A DNA stretch of 64,000 nt from Centropus unirufus (Eukaryota > Chordata > Aves > Cuculiformes > Centropidae), in NCBI GenBank assembly GCA_013397695.1, contig VYZI01000488.1, positions 282,481-346,480 on the forward strand, read 5' to 3'. The notes under the pieces were generated by a model that worked only from the letters and a program-made list of their open reading frames with translations, did no database searches and was not told where the DNA came from. Each line of letters begins with the position of its first letter. The stretch's first letter is position 1. Position numbers and translations under genes: made by a program. Below are positions 46,858 through 59,686 of the stretch, in pieces.

Positions 46858-49529
46858 CCAACAAGCTGGTCAGTTCTGAAATTAAAAAAAAATAAAAATA
46901 AATCTTTGAAATCCCAGAGGTGGTACTCTACAAATGCCAATTTATGTTACATGTACTTTTCTTCTTCTTTGGTGCTACTCCCAGGCACAACAACCCCTGT
47001 CTCTTGTCTGGCAATAAAACCTTTTCACTGCCCAACCACTCCCTGATGCATGTTTTCACTGAGATATTTCAAAGATAACATGAAGAATCACAGACATGTA
47101 AACTCAACTATCTAAATGTCTCCTTCAGGACCATCTGAGACAGGAACAGACACGGTAGGGTATTCTCCTAGTAGAGGTCTCCTCAACTTAGACGACAAGT
47201 CACATCCATTCACAGTATAAAAGACCCTTTGTGAAAGTGTCCTCTGCTTTGGCTATGGGCTTCAGGGGAAAGAAGACTCCACCTGTTTTCCTCTCCCCTC
47301 TGCTCAAATTTCATAATGCTGCTATTCAAAGCTATGGGATGTGTGCAACACCGCAGAAGCAGATTTGATCACCCAGGATCATTGTTTTAATCTAGCATTA
47401 AGTAATAACATCTGGAGGAAAAAGAGAGAAAAAAAAAGAGAGATATTTCCCCACCAAAAAAAACCAAACACCTTGTTGCTGTAAATATTGACCTTACAGT
47501 AAAAAATGCATTTACAAGTAATGTGTTCTTTAAAGATTAATGAGTTGCATGATTTCCAAAATGAAGGTCAACTGTTTTGTGAAATCTGGGGAACACGATT
47601 CTACCACACACATCGGCAACCATCAGTTTTTGTTCTCAAAAAGAAAATTGCAAGAAATCTTATCTTAAAGCCCAATCGATCTTTAAAACGTTGTTTCCTG
47701 CCACCCGAAAGCTGTGAACATTCAAGAACCCTCAAAGAGATCATAAATCCAATGTAACAAGGTTGCTTCTCTCAATTACCAACAGCAGGAGCTAGTACAT
47801 TTTTACATAAGAACACAGGTGAGACAGCCTCTCCTACAGACCAGTTTTGTAAAACTCATGCTTTGTCCAGGCTACCTTTTTTAAAGGCCTCAAGACTCCT
47901 GACCCTGTAGAAGTCTATTCCAAAGTTAGATGTACATCTCTGTCGGAATAACAGATTTTGCCTAAAAGTCTATAGTTTCTAAAGAAATCTCTCCACTGAA
48001 GTCCTCTGTGCAACCAGAAGTACGCTCTCTTGTCTCTGCAGCACAACTGAACGTCTATTCTATTTTTTTATGGACTTCTCCCTCTAGTGACAGCTAGGAA
48101 TGCTTGAAATGTTTTTCTGTCCATCACCAATTTGCACTGTGTGACGAACATTATGTAAAATAATCCAGAGCTATTCAGAAGGGGTGACTTCTTTCTCTTG
48201 GTCTCGAATAACCAGACTGAGGGAAAGGCCCAGGCAGCACAGTAGCTGAGAGATGCTATAGTAAAAATTGGCATAACATCTGGAAAGGATGGATTAAGGA
48301 AACGACCTTAAAACTTAACAATTACTTTATTCTCACCCTATTCTCAAGTTACCTGGGCATTGCTAAAAACATTCTAGGTTAAGCTATACTACCCACTGCC
48401 CTCCCTTCAGTTCTTCTAGTATATTTCTAAACTGCAATATCCATGCCATGTAACTTGTTAAAGACTAAACCAAGAGTGAAGTTTGATAAATCCATGTTCA
48501 GGTAAAGATGAATCAAGAACCCAGCAGTATGTAAAACATAATCATCTTTGTGCCCAAAGTCCCCACTGCATTTTGGGGTCTCTCAGGGTCTTCCCATTGT
48601 ATTTGTCCATGTTACTTATGAAAAGGATGGGATGTTACCTCTAGGTTTAAACTTTGCTCACAAGCCCTAACTTCATAAAAAACGTGAAAACCACTCAAAG
48701 AGCCCTGGGAGTTACACGAATAAAATGAATGACTTCTATTTGTAATGTACACACAAAATGTATCTTTCTGTTCGTGAGTACTTCTTCAAAGGTAGTTTCT
48801 GGTTTGCAGAAAAGCCCATAATCAAACTTCAAGTTTTACATCAAAATTAGGTTACAGTCCCCTATCAGCTAGCAGAAGTGCAGGAAAGAATAAAAAAAAA
48901 GAGAAAGCGCTGATACTACTTGAAGGAGAGAAAACTGCATTGTCAACTTAATTAAACCCCAGACCTCTCACTCTCTAAACACATTATCTGTGCAGATTTG
49001 TGCAGAACCTCATTGGGCAAGTCAGGTTTACAAGACAGATTCAGCAGCTACATGTGTGTGCATTCAAGAAAGTCTTCCGATTTTCTGCATACTCTTCCAT
49101 TACATAGCTCACTGAATAGTCCTCTTACCACAGTTTAACATCACAGCAGTAAATTACAAGAAATTTGAGTTATACCAAGTTCTTCTCAAGCACAGTTTTG
49201 ATTTGTGTTTCACAGTTCTGCATGGAAGGGAACCTTTGTACTTTCATACAGAGGATGATATGAACCTTGTAAAACACAGTCCTTCATAAGAAGCATAGAT
49301 TCCCTGGCTCTTGTCTTCTCATACACATTTTATATCTTGCTGAGAAGTTGATAGTTTGAAGCCTTGTGTCATATAATTAAATGCCATTAGTCAGAAGAAA
49401 AGATCCCCCTTTCAGGCCTGTTTCAATTATAAAGGGAGTTATTTCTTACCCTGGAAAGATACGAAAAGCATGTTGTCCTCTAGGCAGATGTACTTTTAGG
49501 ATGGACAGGATGATATAAGAGTCAGAGAT

Positions 49530-50716
49530 ATTTACTTTGCCAAGGGCCAGTCCCACCTAACCAATGTAGCGGCTTTTTGTGATGGGGTGCCCACATCAGT
49601 GGACGTGGGAAAAGCAATGGATGTCATCTACCTGGATATCCATTATTTTTTTCACATGGTCCCCCACAACATCCTTCTTTCTAAATTGCAGAGATATGGA
49701 TTTGATGGGTGGACTGCTCGGTGGATAATGAATTAGTTGGGTGGTCACATCCAGGGAGAAGTGGCCAACAGCTCAAAATCCATGACAAGTGGAGTCTCTC
49801 AGAGGTCCATACTGAGACTAGCACCCTTTAATATTCTCATCAATTATATAGACAGCAAGATCTAGTGCACCCTCAGTAAGTCTGCAGGTGACACCAAACT
49901 GAGTTGTGCAGTTGTCATGCCAAAAGGGCAGGCTGTCACCCAGAGGGACCTGGGGAAGTGGGCTTATGTGAACCTCATTAGGTTCAACAAGGCCAAGAGC
50001 AACGTCTGACACCTGGGTTAGGTCAATCTGCAGTTTCAATCAGGCTGTGGGGCAGTGTGGGGTGCTGGCTGATGAGAAGCTTGACATGAGCCAGCAACAG
50101 CCCGGTAGGCCAACCATATCCTGGGCTGCATCAAAAGAAGCATGGCTACCATGTCAAGGGAGGTGACTCCTGCCCTCTACTCCACTTTGTTAGACCTCAC
50201 CTTGAGCATTGTGTCCACTTCCGGAATCCTCAACATAAAAAGGACATGGAACTATTCAAATGGGTCCAGCAGAGGACCACAAAGATGTTCAGAGGGCTGG
50301 AGCACCTCTGCTATGAGGACAGGCTGAGAGAGCCAGGCTTGTTCCACCTACAGAAGAGAAGCCTCTGGGCAGACCTTATAACAGCCTTACAGTATCTGAA
50401 GGGAGTCTACAAGAAAGCTGGGGAGGGACTTTTTAGGAGGGTACACAGTAACAGGATGAAGGGGAATGGCTTTAAATTTGATGGGGGAAGATTTAGATTA
50501 GACAATAGGAAGAATTTCTTCACAATAAGTTTGGTGAGGCTCTGGAATGCGTTTGCCCAGGGAAGCTGTGGATGTCCCCTCCCTGGAAGTGTTTAAGTCC
50601 AGGCCGGATGGGGCCTTGAGCAGCCTGGTCTAGTAGGAGGTGTCCCTGCTCATGGCAAGAGTGGTGGAACTAGATGATCTTTAAGGTACCTTCCAAATCA
50701 AACCATTCTATGATTA
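49530..50716 (+). mobile_element. CR1 LINE, 5'-truncated, 3' end with part of ORF2
   Basis: About 1.2 kb of CR1 on the + strand, antisense to LIFR in its intron 1. It holds the C-terminal end of the CR1 ORF2 (reverse transcriptase ORF), recognisable at 50246-50545 by KWVQQRTTKMFRGLEHLCYE and GDRI/LITALQYLKG-like text. The 3' tail ends ACCATTCTATGATT, the CR1 signature. Upstream parts contain stops and frame breaks, so the copy is dead. A stretch of about 115 codons stays open, suggesting moderate age. Confidence 0.9.
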
Positions 50717-53700
50717 ATTAGGAAAAGAGATCTCAATTCTACCAGAGGAAGTCAAAAACATTGACAAGGGTTGGCTAGAGTGCAATGGGAACAGTTGCTA
50801 TGAGGTGTAAACATCTTTACATCGTAAATATGGATCAACCCATTCTCTCCACCAGGAAGAACAACAGCAACTGAACTGTTTTTAAAAGATGTTCGTCTTA
50901 AAGACCATCAGCTATGGCGCATCCAGTTTCCTAATCTACTTGTGTCACTTCACTGGCAGTATCCTTAGTGCTTCCCCTGTGCTACAGAACTACTTCTTGC
51001 TCCATTTTAAGCACATTACTTTGTTCTGTCTCCAGCAGACAAAGAATAGTTTATCCCCCCCTTTGCAGCAACATCTTACATAGAGGATGACTGACATCAG
51101 GTCTCTACTAGCTCCTCCTTTAAAAATTCCCAATTTTTTTCACCATTTCCCAGTTTCAGTTTCCAGATTTCTGCCTGGAACAAATATTTCTCTGTAGACT
51201 AAATGTGCTGTCTCCTCAGCTTTGAAATATTTTTGTCCCCTGAGGCCTGAGCATTACCAAGCACAATGAAGGAACTTTCCTAAGGCAAACCTATGCATAG
51301 TATGTGTTTACACAGCCCATGCCATATTTGCTTTTCTCTCAACATTTAGACCTTGTTGACTCAATTTCAGCCTGTGATCCAGCCCCGGATACTACTGTAT
51401 AAAGCTGCCACGTAGCTGTTTATCTAGTACTTCAGACGCCAATCTCATCCTCAAATGAACTGCAAACCTCCTGACTTAGTGTGAGTGTATTTGCATAGCA
51501 AATTCATCTTAATAGCTTTGCCTGAAAAAGTCTTTCAATTTTGAAATTTTAAAATAAGGAAAAAGCATCCCATAAATCCATGCTAAGGAACAAAATTGTG
51601 TGTGTATCCAAAAAGTATTGACATGTAAATTTATACCATACAAATAGCAAATGCATGGTAGGCTTTAGTAGATAACTCCCCATATTCAAGAGCAGCTACT
51701 AAAAGCTTGATTCCACAATAACTGTTGGAAGCTACAGTACATGGAGGTGTCCTAACTTCGGAGCAGGGCTTCAATCTTGTGCACAGGAACTATCCCTGTG
51801 CCTGTGGCCAGAAAGAAGTCATTTTCAATTGCTTTTTTTGCTGATAAGCTAACAGAGGAACAATTGGATTCTTGACCACTGAAATCAATGGATTGTGGTC
51901 CTTATTAAAAACACCTCGATACCAACTGTGGACTTCTAAATGACTCTTAAAGATATTTTGATGCATACAGTGCAACTACTGGTGATCTCATAAATATGAG
52001 AGGGAAAGTACTTCAAGTCAGTAATGTACAGCCGGGAAAATACTTGTGGACAGCTTTCCTTCAACACCTTGTCAGCTCTAGAGAAGGTTAAAAGTTCTGT
52101 GACAAGTTGAGAAAATGAGGGCAGTGCCACCTGTGTGATAGTGACATGCTATGACATTACTAGCCTTTTTAGACTTAAACTGTCAAAGGGAAAACAAGAA
52201 GATAATAGATATCTCTCCTACTGTTTTTCTTTACTTAATTGGTTCCCTGTATGTTTTTTTAAAGCATAGCTGACCAAAAGTTCAATTCTCTTTGAAGGAA
52301 AAAATAATTATTTTCTTAGTCAGTTGTAATAGATCAGCACTCTTAAGTACAGACGTTCTCCAAAGCTCTGTTCTACTTTCGAGTTTTCTGGTCTCTGGAT
52401 GTATTTAATTGTCAAGTGCTTGGAAACCACTTTGAAAACAAACAAACAAAACAGATAAAAAGACCAAATATCTTTCTGGCCTGTTGTCTGCCTGGACTCT
52501 GATCTGCCAGTCACACAGCCCTCCAGATTTGGTTTTAAAAAAAAATCTGTAAATTTAGGATCAGTGACCATACTTTTTATGGCTATTGGTGTGCTCCACA
52601 AGCAGATACCTAAAAAGAAATTGTTAAAAAGTCAGCTTATACGAAGGTTAAGAGAAACTGTAAGTGAAGAATACTAGATGAAAACACGAAACCAGTAAAA
52701 ACATATGTACTAAACATAACAGAAAAATATTTCATTTATAAATTTTCTTATATATATTTGTATTTTCTCCATGGTTAAAAGTATAATCATAATAATTTAC
52801 CAAGTGGAACATTAAAAACTGCCAAAGAAAATGTTTATACAGTACACAACCAAAAAATTGTAGAGACTGATGGAAGGCAGTATTTCTGGCAATATGGGCA
52901 GCCATCACCCCAAAGAGATCCAGGGAGAAATGCACGTGCTAAGTATATGCTTAGATCAAAACCTTGGTGATAGACAAACCATTATTCTGCTTAGCAGGTG
53001 GAGAAGATTCATTCTACCTGTGTCTGCCCAAAGATGGTAATTTAACCTTCAAAGTGAAAGAATATACAGCTATGTCCAGATAAAAATGTGTATATCAAAT
53101 TACGCATCTTACTATTGCCAACAGAAAGCTTCCAAAATTTCCCCTATCTGAAAGGCTATGCCAGAAGAACACATTTCTGGGAAACCAAGCAAACTGCCAA
53201 AACAGCTGACAGTAAAGACAATGAACACAGAAACAGAAGATGAACGGGCTTTCTTTAGAATAGCCCTGCTGATCCCACAGCTTTCAGCCTTTGACTTTAA
53301 AGCTAGCTGAGTAATAAAAAAAAAATGGAAGTAGAATTAATAAGATTTATATGAGGGGGTTTGGCTGGTTTTCAATAGAGTACATTCTTCCACCTCCTTA
53401 AAAAAACCCCAAAGTTGAGACAAAAATCTCTCATCAGTAATCTAAATGCAGGCTTTCCCTCTCTGTTTTATAACATGGCAACATTCCATGTTATAAAAGA
53501 TTTGCAGGACATGAATCACTAAAACTCGTTTATAAATGAAGGTTGAATCCCATTTGGGAATCTGGCTTTCCCCAGTTCTGAGGAATTAGTTTAAGAAACT
53601 GCTATTTCTCTTTCCGAAAGTGGATAAAATAATTCAAGTTTCCTATCTGCACCAAATGCACCCTCCTAATCTGCAGGGGAGGAAAAGGAAACAAAGACAG

Positions 53701-54285
53701 GGTGTTAAAACACAGTACAGTAAATGTGCAGGAGTGCACAAAGCCAAATTTTCAGTCCTTTGAGACAAAATTTGTTTTGTTGGTTTTTTTCCTGTCAAGA
53801 ATGAGGAGAAAATTTCCCTCCTCACTACTTCCTCTAGATGCCAAACTGCACAAACACCTCTGAGATGCTGGGAAGCCACCACAGTTACTGTTCAGCCATC
53901 TCAGCATGTTTCTACTCTGCAAGGTGAAGTGAGACACAGGATGCAATACACAAGCTCAACACAAAGACACATACTTCAACAATTCATTTTCAAAGTTTCT
54001 GGTCAAAAGTACCATCTACAAAGGTAAGTATTTTGGCAAGAAATTTTACCAACACAATAGAGATGCACCCCATCTAGAGTAAATATTTTACTTGGCTGAG
54101 AATCTAAGGTGAATGCACAGCTGCACACGCTTTCCAGTATTTCCAGTTCTTCCTTTTTTCTGATTCCAGAGCTGCTAAACTCTATGGACATAAACACAAA
54201 TAATCAAGCTGCAGATTGGGAGAGGTGGTGGGTACTTCCAGGTAGCAATGAGCATGAGAAGCTCAATGAGAACTTCACTTCTTGA

Positions 54286-54371
54286 CATGGTTTAGTAGGC
54301 ATGGTGGTGCTGGGTTGATGGTTGGAACTGATGATCTTAAAGGTCTTTCCCACCCACAATGATTCTATGAA
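54286..54371 (+). mobile_element. Short CR1 3'-tail fragment
   Basis: This is an 86-bp piece with TGGTTGGAACTGATGATCTT, AAAGGTCTTTCCCACCCA and the terminal ATGATTCTATGA. It is a typical CR1 3' remnant in LIFR intron 1. Confidence 0.75.
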
Positions 54372-57300
54372 ACGCTCTCACCTGGCAAGAGAAAACCCTC
54401 TGCAATAGATTTCACAGAAGCTTCCAAAAGATAATTGAGTGTCTAATTACTGAGTTTGGAAGTCCTTCCCCATATCAATTAGCCACCAATACAAGTACAT
54501 CCATCACTACTCGGAACACTGTACTGCTCTGCGGATGATAACAATAGAAAATAAACTCTTGTGGGAAACATAATGAATCCTAATCCTATAAAAAATAGGC
54601 TAAATATATTTTGGGATCTCTGCAAGCCCGTTCACAATTAAGCAAATGTTGTTATGGATTACACCCAAAGCCTTACTAGACATCAGAGAAGGCAAGGGTT
54701 GACTTCAGTCTGCAGCTATTTCCCCAGTGGGATCTCTCCAGCCAGAGTTTCATCAAGGTTGTAAGGACGTAGTATGCTCAGACCTCACCTCCTCATTCTG
54801 AGTGAGCTGAACCTGGGTAGCATGTTCAAAGGTTATTGCAGGGGTAAGAGGACAGACAAAGCATTATCAAATAAGCCTGACTTCCTTAGGAAGTCAGCTT
54901 GAATTAACAGCCACATATTCTTCACCCATAGAGGTGCAGATGGAAAACACCTAATCATCTGAACAAAGAACAAAGCAAAGGGGTGAAGGTTAAGGGACAC
55001 TACTGGCCAAAAGTGAAAATTTTATCTCCTAGGCCATTGTGCTGCGCAGGAGAAGGAAACAGCTCCAAGTCGTTTACACACTCTTATTTTAACCCATTCA
55101 AAATTTTTCTTGATAGTTACTACAACTGGCAAATTAACACTGCGGTAAGATGAATGATTCAATCTAGATATATGTATAAATCTGATACAGCTACACACGC
55201 TTCCTGAATTTGGTGACCTCATGGTCAACACACTTCCTTGAATTCTTGCACTTCACAACCCAGCATGGAAAAAGTACACTGAGCAAAGGCACACATGTCT
55301 AATTACTCTGTGTAAAACATGTATTAATGTAAAGGCTATTCGCTATGCCTTTTCCATACTTAATACATGTACTAATTATAGAAACAAATGTACCCACACT
55401 TTTTGCAGTATATAAACCTAGAATCAAATGAAAATACACAGAGAAATTTTTCCACTTCTCCAATGCTCGTTGCATTTTAGTCATACATAACTGAAATAAA
55501 ACACAAAGCCAATATTCCAAAGCACATTTTATTTTTTGGGGGGTACTGTTAGTGTCTGTGTGGTTCTCAAGACACCATTATCTTCAGAGGAAAATATCAT
55601 ATGCCCACACTGTCAATTGTGCTTTATTCAACATGAGGTTCAAGGGCCAGACCACTGTCACTCAGACTTTACAGAGAGGGTGGCAGAAAAAAATTGCTGT
55701 TCCTTAGAAGAATCATGTTGTCTACGAAATTTTGTCCCTGCCAGTTCTCTTCAGCTCAGACGACCTTATGAACTAAAAAGCATCACAGAAATTGACCTTA
55801 TTAATGAAAGTTTATTTTCCTTAAACTGGCAATGTCCAAAACTTATTTTGAATTATATGACTTTAATCTTCTTTCCATCACAGGAAAAGCCTATTTAGTT
55901 TTATAAGAGAACACTGATAATTGCTGAAGCAATTCCAAGTGTGTTTTTTTTTTTAAACAACCGGCAATGACCTGGGGGTTGGAATCCTTTATTGTTTACA
56001 AAGAAAGCCATGGTATTCAAATTATTTTTAAGGTACAATGAACCAAATCCAAAGAAAGTCTGTCTTCATGTGTATAAACAGCATATAAATAGACCAAATG
56101 CTGAAACACAGCTTTCACTCTAAATAATACATTGAGAATAATGAGCAACAGTTATGCAGTATCCATTTAGAGTGAATGTTAGGAATGAGAATCACTTATG
56201 AGAAATACATTGATTTTTTAATAATAGAGGGAATGGACAGTTCCTGAAACTATAGATCTATATTTTTGATAAATTTCCATTGTCTTAATCTTTCTAGAGA
56301 GTTTAAAAGCTCTCATGTCTTGCTGTATTTCTCCTCTGAATAAGTACCAAACGTACATGAAAAAGTACTGCAGCATGTCATCATGCATAGGTTACCCTTC
56401 CACTGGGGTGAGCAAATGCTCTCCCCTCTGCTCCAAGCGGGCACTCAAGTGCTACTGTTCCCTTTCTAATCTCTCCAAAGAAGGAAGGTCTACAGTACAT
56501 AGCATTATCAGAACAAGTCTGTCCATGTGTAATTACACAGCAGTTAACATTTATTTCTTTCACATACTGTTTTAGTTGCAATTTATTCCCCTCCAGCTTT
56601 TTATTTATGCATGTATATGCATATTCTCCTTTTAAGGCAGCAAAGTGTAGGAATTAAGTAGTCAGAAATACAAATATTGACTTGTACAGTTGATACGCAT
56701 CAGAGCTCATCTCTTTCCTAATTAACTTTCATAGACCGAAGAAAGAACATTGCAAGGCTATAAAGAATAAATGTTAACTCTTGCACTTATGTGTGCATGT
56801 ACATGGACATAGCTACTGAAAACTGAGACTCTCTCCCACAAGCACATCTGCTAATGGTACATGCCTCCAATCATCTTGCTGTTCACAGCCTTCATCACAA
56901 CCATGGACCCAAAAGATATGGAGGTACACCTAATCTAGCTGTCTCAAGCTAATACTACTCCTTCTCATCCACTCTGCTTCTCTCACAAAGGTCTCCAAGC
57001 CCCTGCAATAGACCACTCATGGCTCAGTTCTTACAATAAAAAAGCTGGCAATCCAGCGCCTCAACATAAAGTGACTCAATCATGTTGCCCTTTCTACCCC
57101 TCATTGACACCTACAAAATACAGAAGGTCTCAGCATAGTGTAAGTGTACTCCTCCATGTTATCTCCAACTCTATGAACATGCAGCTCTTCCTTAACTAAA
57201 ATAAATCACTTATTGCAATGCCAAAGGCACAGGACGTGGTTCTTTTACAATTAAAATTTCAAATAATTTCGGCTGAACATTCAGTTAAGGCAGAACATTG

Positions 57301-59672
57301 TTTAAAAAAACCCACATAAAATGTTCGAATTTTGTTTTAAATTTCTCATAAATGACTTAAAATCCACCAAACTGAGATCTTTCAGTCCTCAAGAGTGTCA
57401 AAGATGCTCAAGTTTATACAGAATACTCCTTTGGAGATGTTTACACCTTGTCTGTTTGTTGGATTGATCTGTCTTAGAAAGTTTATTGATTTTGCTGGAT
57501 GTAAATAAACAAGCAGCTCTGTAGGTGTTTCATGCACCTTAGAATAAAAAATTCTCCTAAAAAGTACTTTTCAGGGAGACAAAAAACTTGAGCAAACTCT
57601 ACACCATTAAAATAATGCTCAGCAAATGGAAAAAAGCAATAAAGAGCTGATCATTTTAAAATAGTACGCTAGATGGCTAGGACACACATATAAATTTTTT
57701 ATTGCTGTAAAACAAAGTAACGCTATCTGTCTTTCCTCGTAGAACTCAGCAAAAGCAGTGAACTGTGCCCCTGTAAGTAACCTACCAACAAGTGCTGAGA
57801 CAGCAGTGTCTGCAAGGCTAATGATGCTGCATCTCATTTAAAACTCAAAGCAGCTCATAGAAAATTGAGACTGCTACTAATAGGACATACAGTGAGTCAG
57901 TGCCACAAGTCTCTCCTGACCTGATTCACACATGGAATAAGAATACACAACAAAAATTTTCAAAGCCACAACTGTACTTCATCTCACATCTTCACACCAT
58001 TTTCACATGAACATAACTATACCATCTGTAACTTGCATCTGCCACTTCTCCCTCAATCCTCCCCCAAAAGCATGATTCTTCTCCAGGAGATCTCTCTCTT
58101 TTTTTTTTTCCTTTCATTTCTAAAGCGTGACTACAAAAAAGGGCTCTGGAGATGGAAAAACAAACTTGGGTTTTACACATGCAAGTCATTCCAACGTTGC
58201 TATCTCTGTTTAACAGGGCCCTTCCTTCCTGCTATTATTAGTAAATCTCATGGTTTACCTCTCTCCTTATTGAGCTGGCAGATGATGTACAAAAGAAGGA
58301 TTCCTTACTTATTAGCTTCTGCCGCCAATAAATACCTACACAGCGGCATGTAAAAATCTCTTCATGTGGAAGGCTGTTCATCACATTTTTCATGCATTGT
58401 TGCTGATATGTTTAACTTTTTTGTTTCGCAGCTGAGCAATGAAGCAGCTATTGTTTCCGAAGTGCTGAGCAAATCTGACTGTGGGAATGAGGGACATGCA
58501 ACAGTTCTCAATGGTCTCTCTGGTGGCTGCATATTGAGATGCCCAGGCATAGGGAGAAAAGGAGGGGATTAGGGAAACCTAATGGCAGAGAAGAGACTTA
58601 ACAGGACAATGAAGCTTTTGGTGTAGTTATATGAATGACATCTTCTGCTTCAGTTTATTTTGAGTTTCTATTACAGTATTTTATTCCTTCAGAAAATTTC
58701 CACTCTTTATGCATCTCATCAGGTCCATCCAGGTACACAGAGCTTCACTCACAAGGCCAAGCTTACTTGTCTAAATGCAGACATCACCAAAACCTCTAGC
58801 ACAAATTTCATGGTAGGAAACACCAACATTTCTCTTTTTCTCCTTTTGTGAAATCATCTTCTACAAATGCTTGTGCCCTTCTCACCACAAAGCAAGTAAT
58901 TAGAACCGACATTGCAATTAAAAATGTCACCTCAAACATCTTTGGAGAGTACTCTGTTTTTCCTGTTTCTGCAGTTTTCCATATGAAAGAGCCATACACT
59001 GGCTCTGTATAAGGATCATATTTGCAAAACATATTTAGATGACAATGCATATGCCTCAGGGACAGAAAAATTTGACTTTAGAATAATATATACAGAAAGT
59101 CATTGTGAGCTACAGAAGACATTAAAAAGATCAGAGCTACATGAACATATTAGGAATGCAAGTGCAAAATATATTTTTTTCCTATTTTTTTTAATTGACT
59201 GTCATTAAAAATGGTAAAAAATCAATGCACATTAGAAAAGATCATATGGAGGCAACTATTACCAATACTTATTAAATTCTTATTAAAGAGACCAGTTCAG
59301 CAAATAGTTGAGTTTAGATTTCAGCATCTTATTAATCTTAATTCTCAAGCCTCATGAAACAGGCAATTAAATAAAATGAGAGATCACCTGTGCCCTCTGA
59401 TAAGAAGGTATTTCAAAGCCATGGAGTGCGGCTTGTGACTAACTGCTGATTTAATAAGGCTCAGTAACCACATACATATTGCTCGTGAATTTGCAAACAC
59501 ATAGGCATATGACTAATTCTACCTTGTCAATAAAGTTATGCGTAACCTTAGGTTTGCACTGTTGGCAGGAGCACAGCTGCAGGAGTCTGTGTCAGGCTCA
59601 GTCTGTAGTTCTCAGTATGGAAAAGCTGAATGCTGAGCTCGTCAGCCACATTAGGCACCCGAAGCTAAAGTA

Positions 59673-59686
59673 TTATATATATATAA
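59673..59686. repeat. Short TA dinucleotide repeat
   Basis: A short run of alternating T and A lies in LIFR intron 1. It has no visible role. Confidence 0.6.

Larger units (their letters stand above)
46721..46875 (-). other. LIFR: LIFR first coding exon (whole exon including 5' UTR part)
   Basis: On the minus strand a T-rich tract and AATTTCAG precede the exon, and the donor after CATAG is GTGAGC. The exon holds 73 nt of 5' UTR, then the start codon at 46802. The upstream non-coding exon or exons were not found. Confidence 0.8.

Noticed and set aside
47770..48110. Possible very old CR1 fragment
   Set aside because: A few phrases resemble the CR1 3' region (AGGCCTCAAGACTCCTGACC, CTATTCCAAAG), but similarity is too weak to support without a repeat search.
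50246..50596. 116-codon frame as a host gene
   Set aside because: It is the known C-terminal part of CR1 ORF2 and lies inside a CR1 element with a CR1 3' tail.
58808..59050. 80-codon minus-strand frame with a hydrophobic stretch
   Set aside because: One hydrophobic run is expected by chance in AT-rich DNA; no splice partner, homologue or supporting signal was seen, and it is not a LIFR exon.
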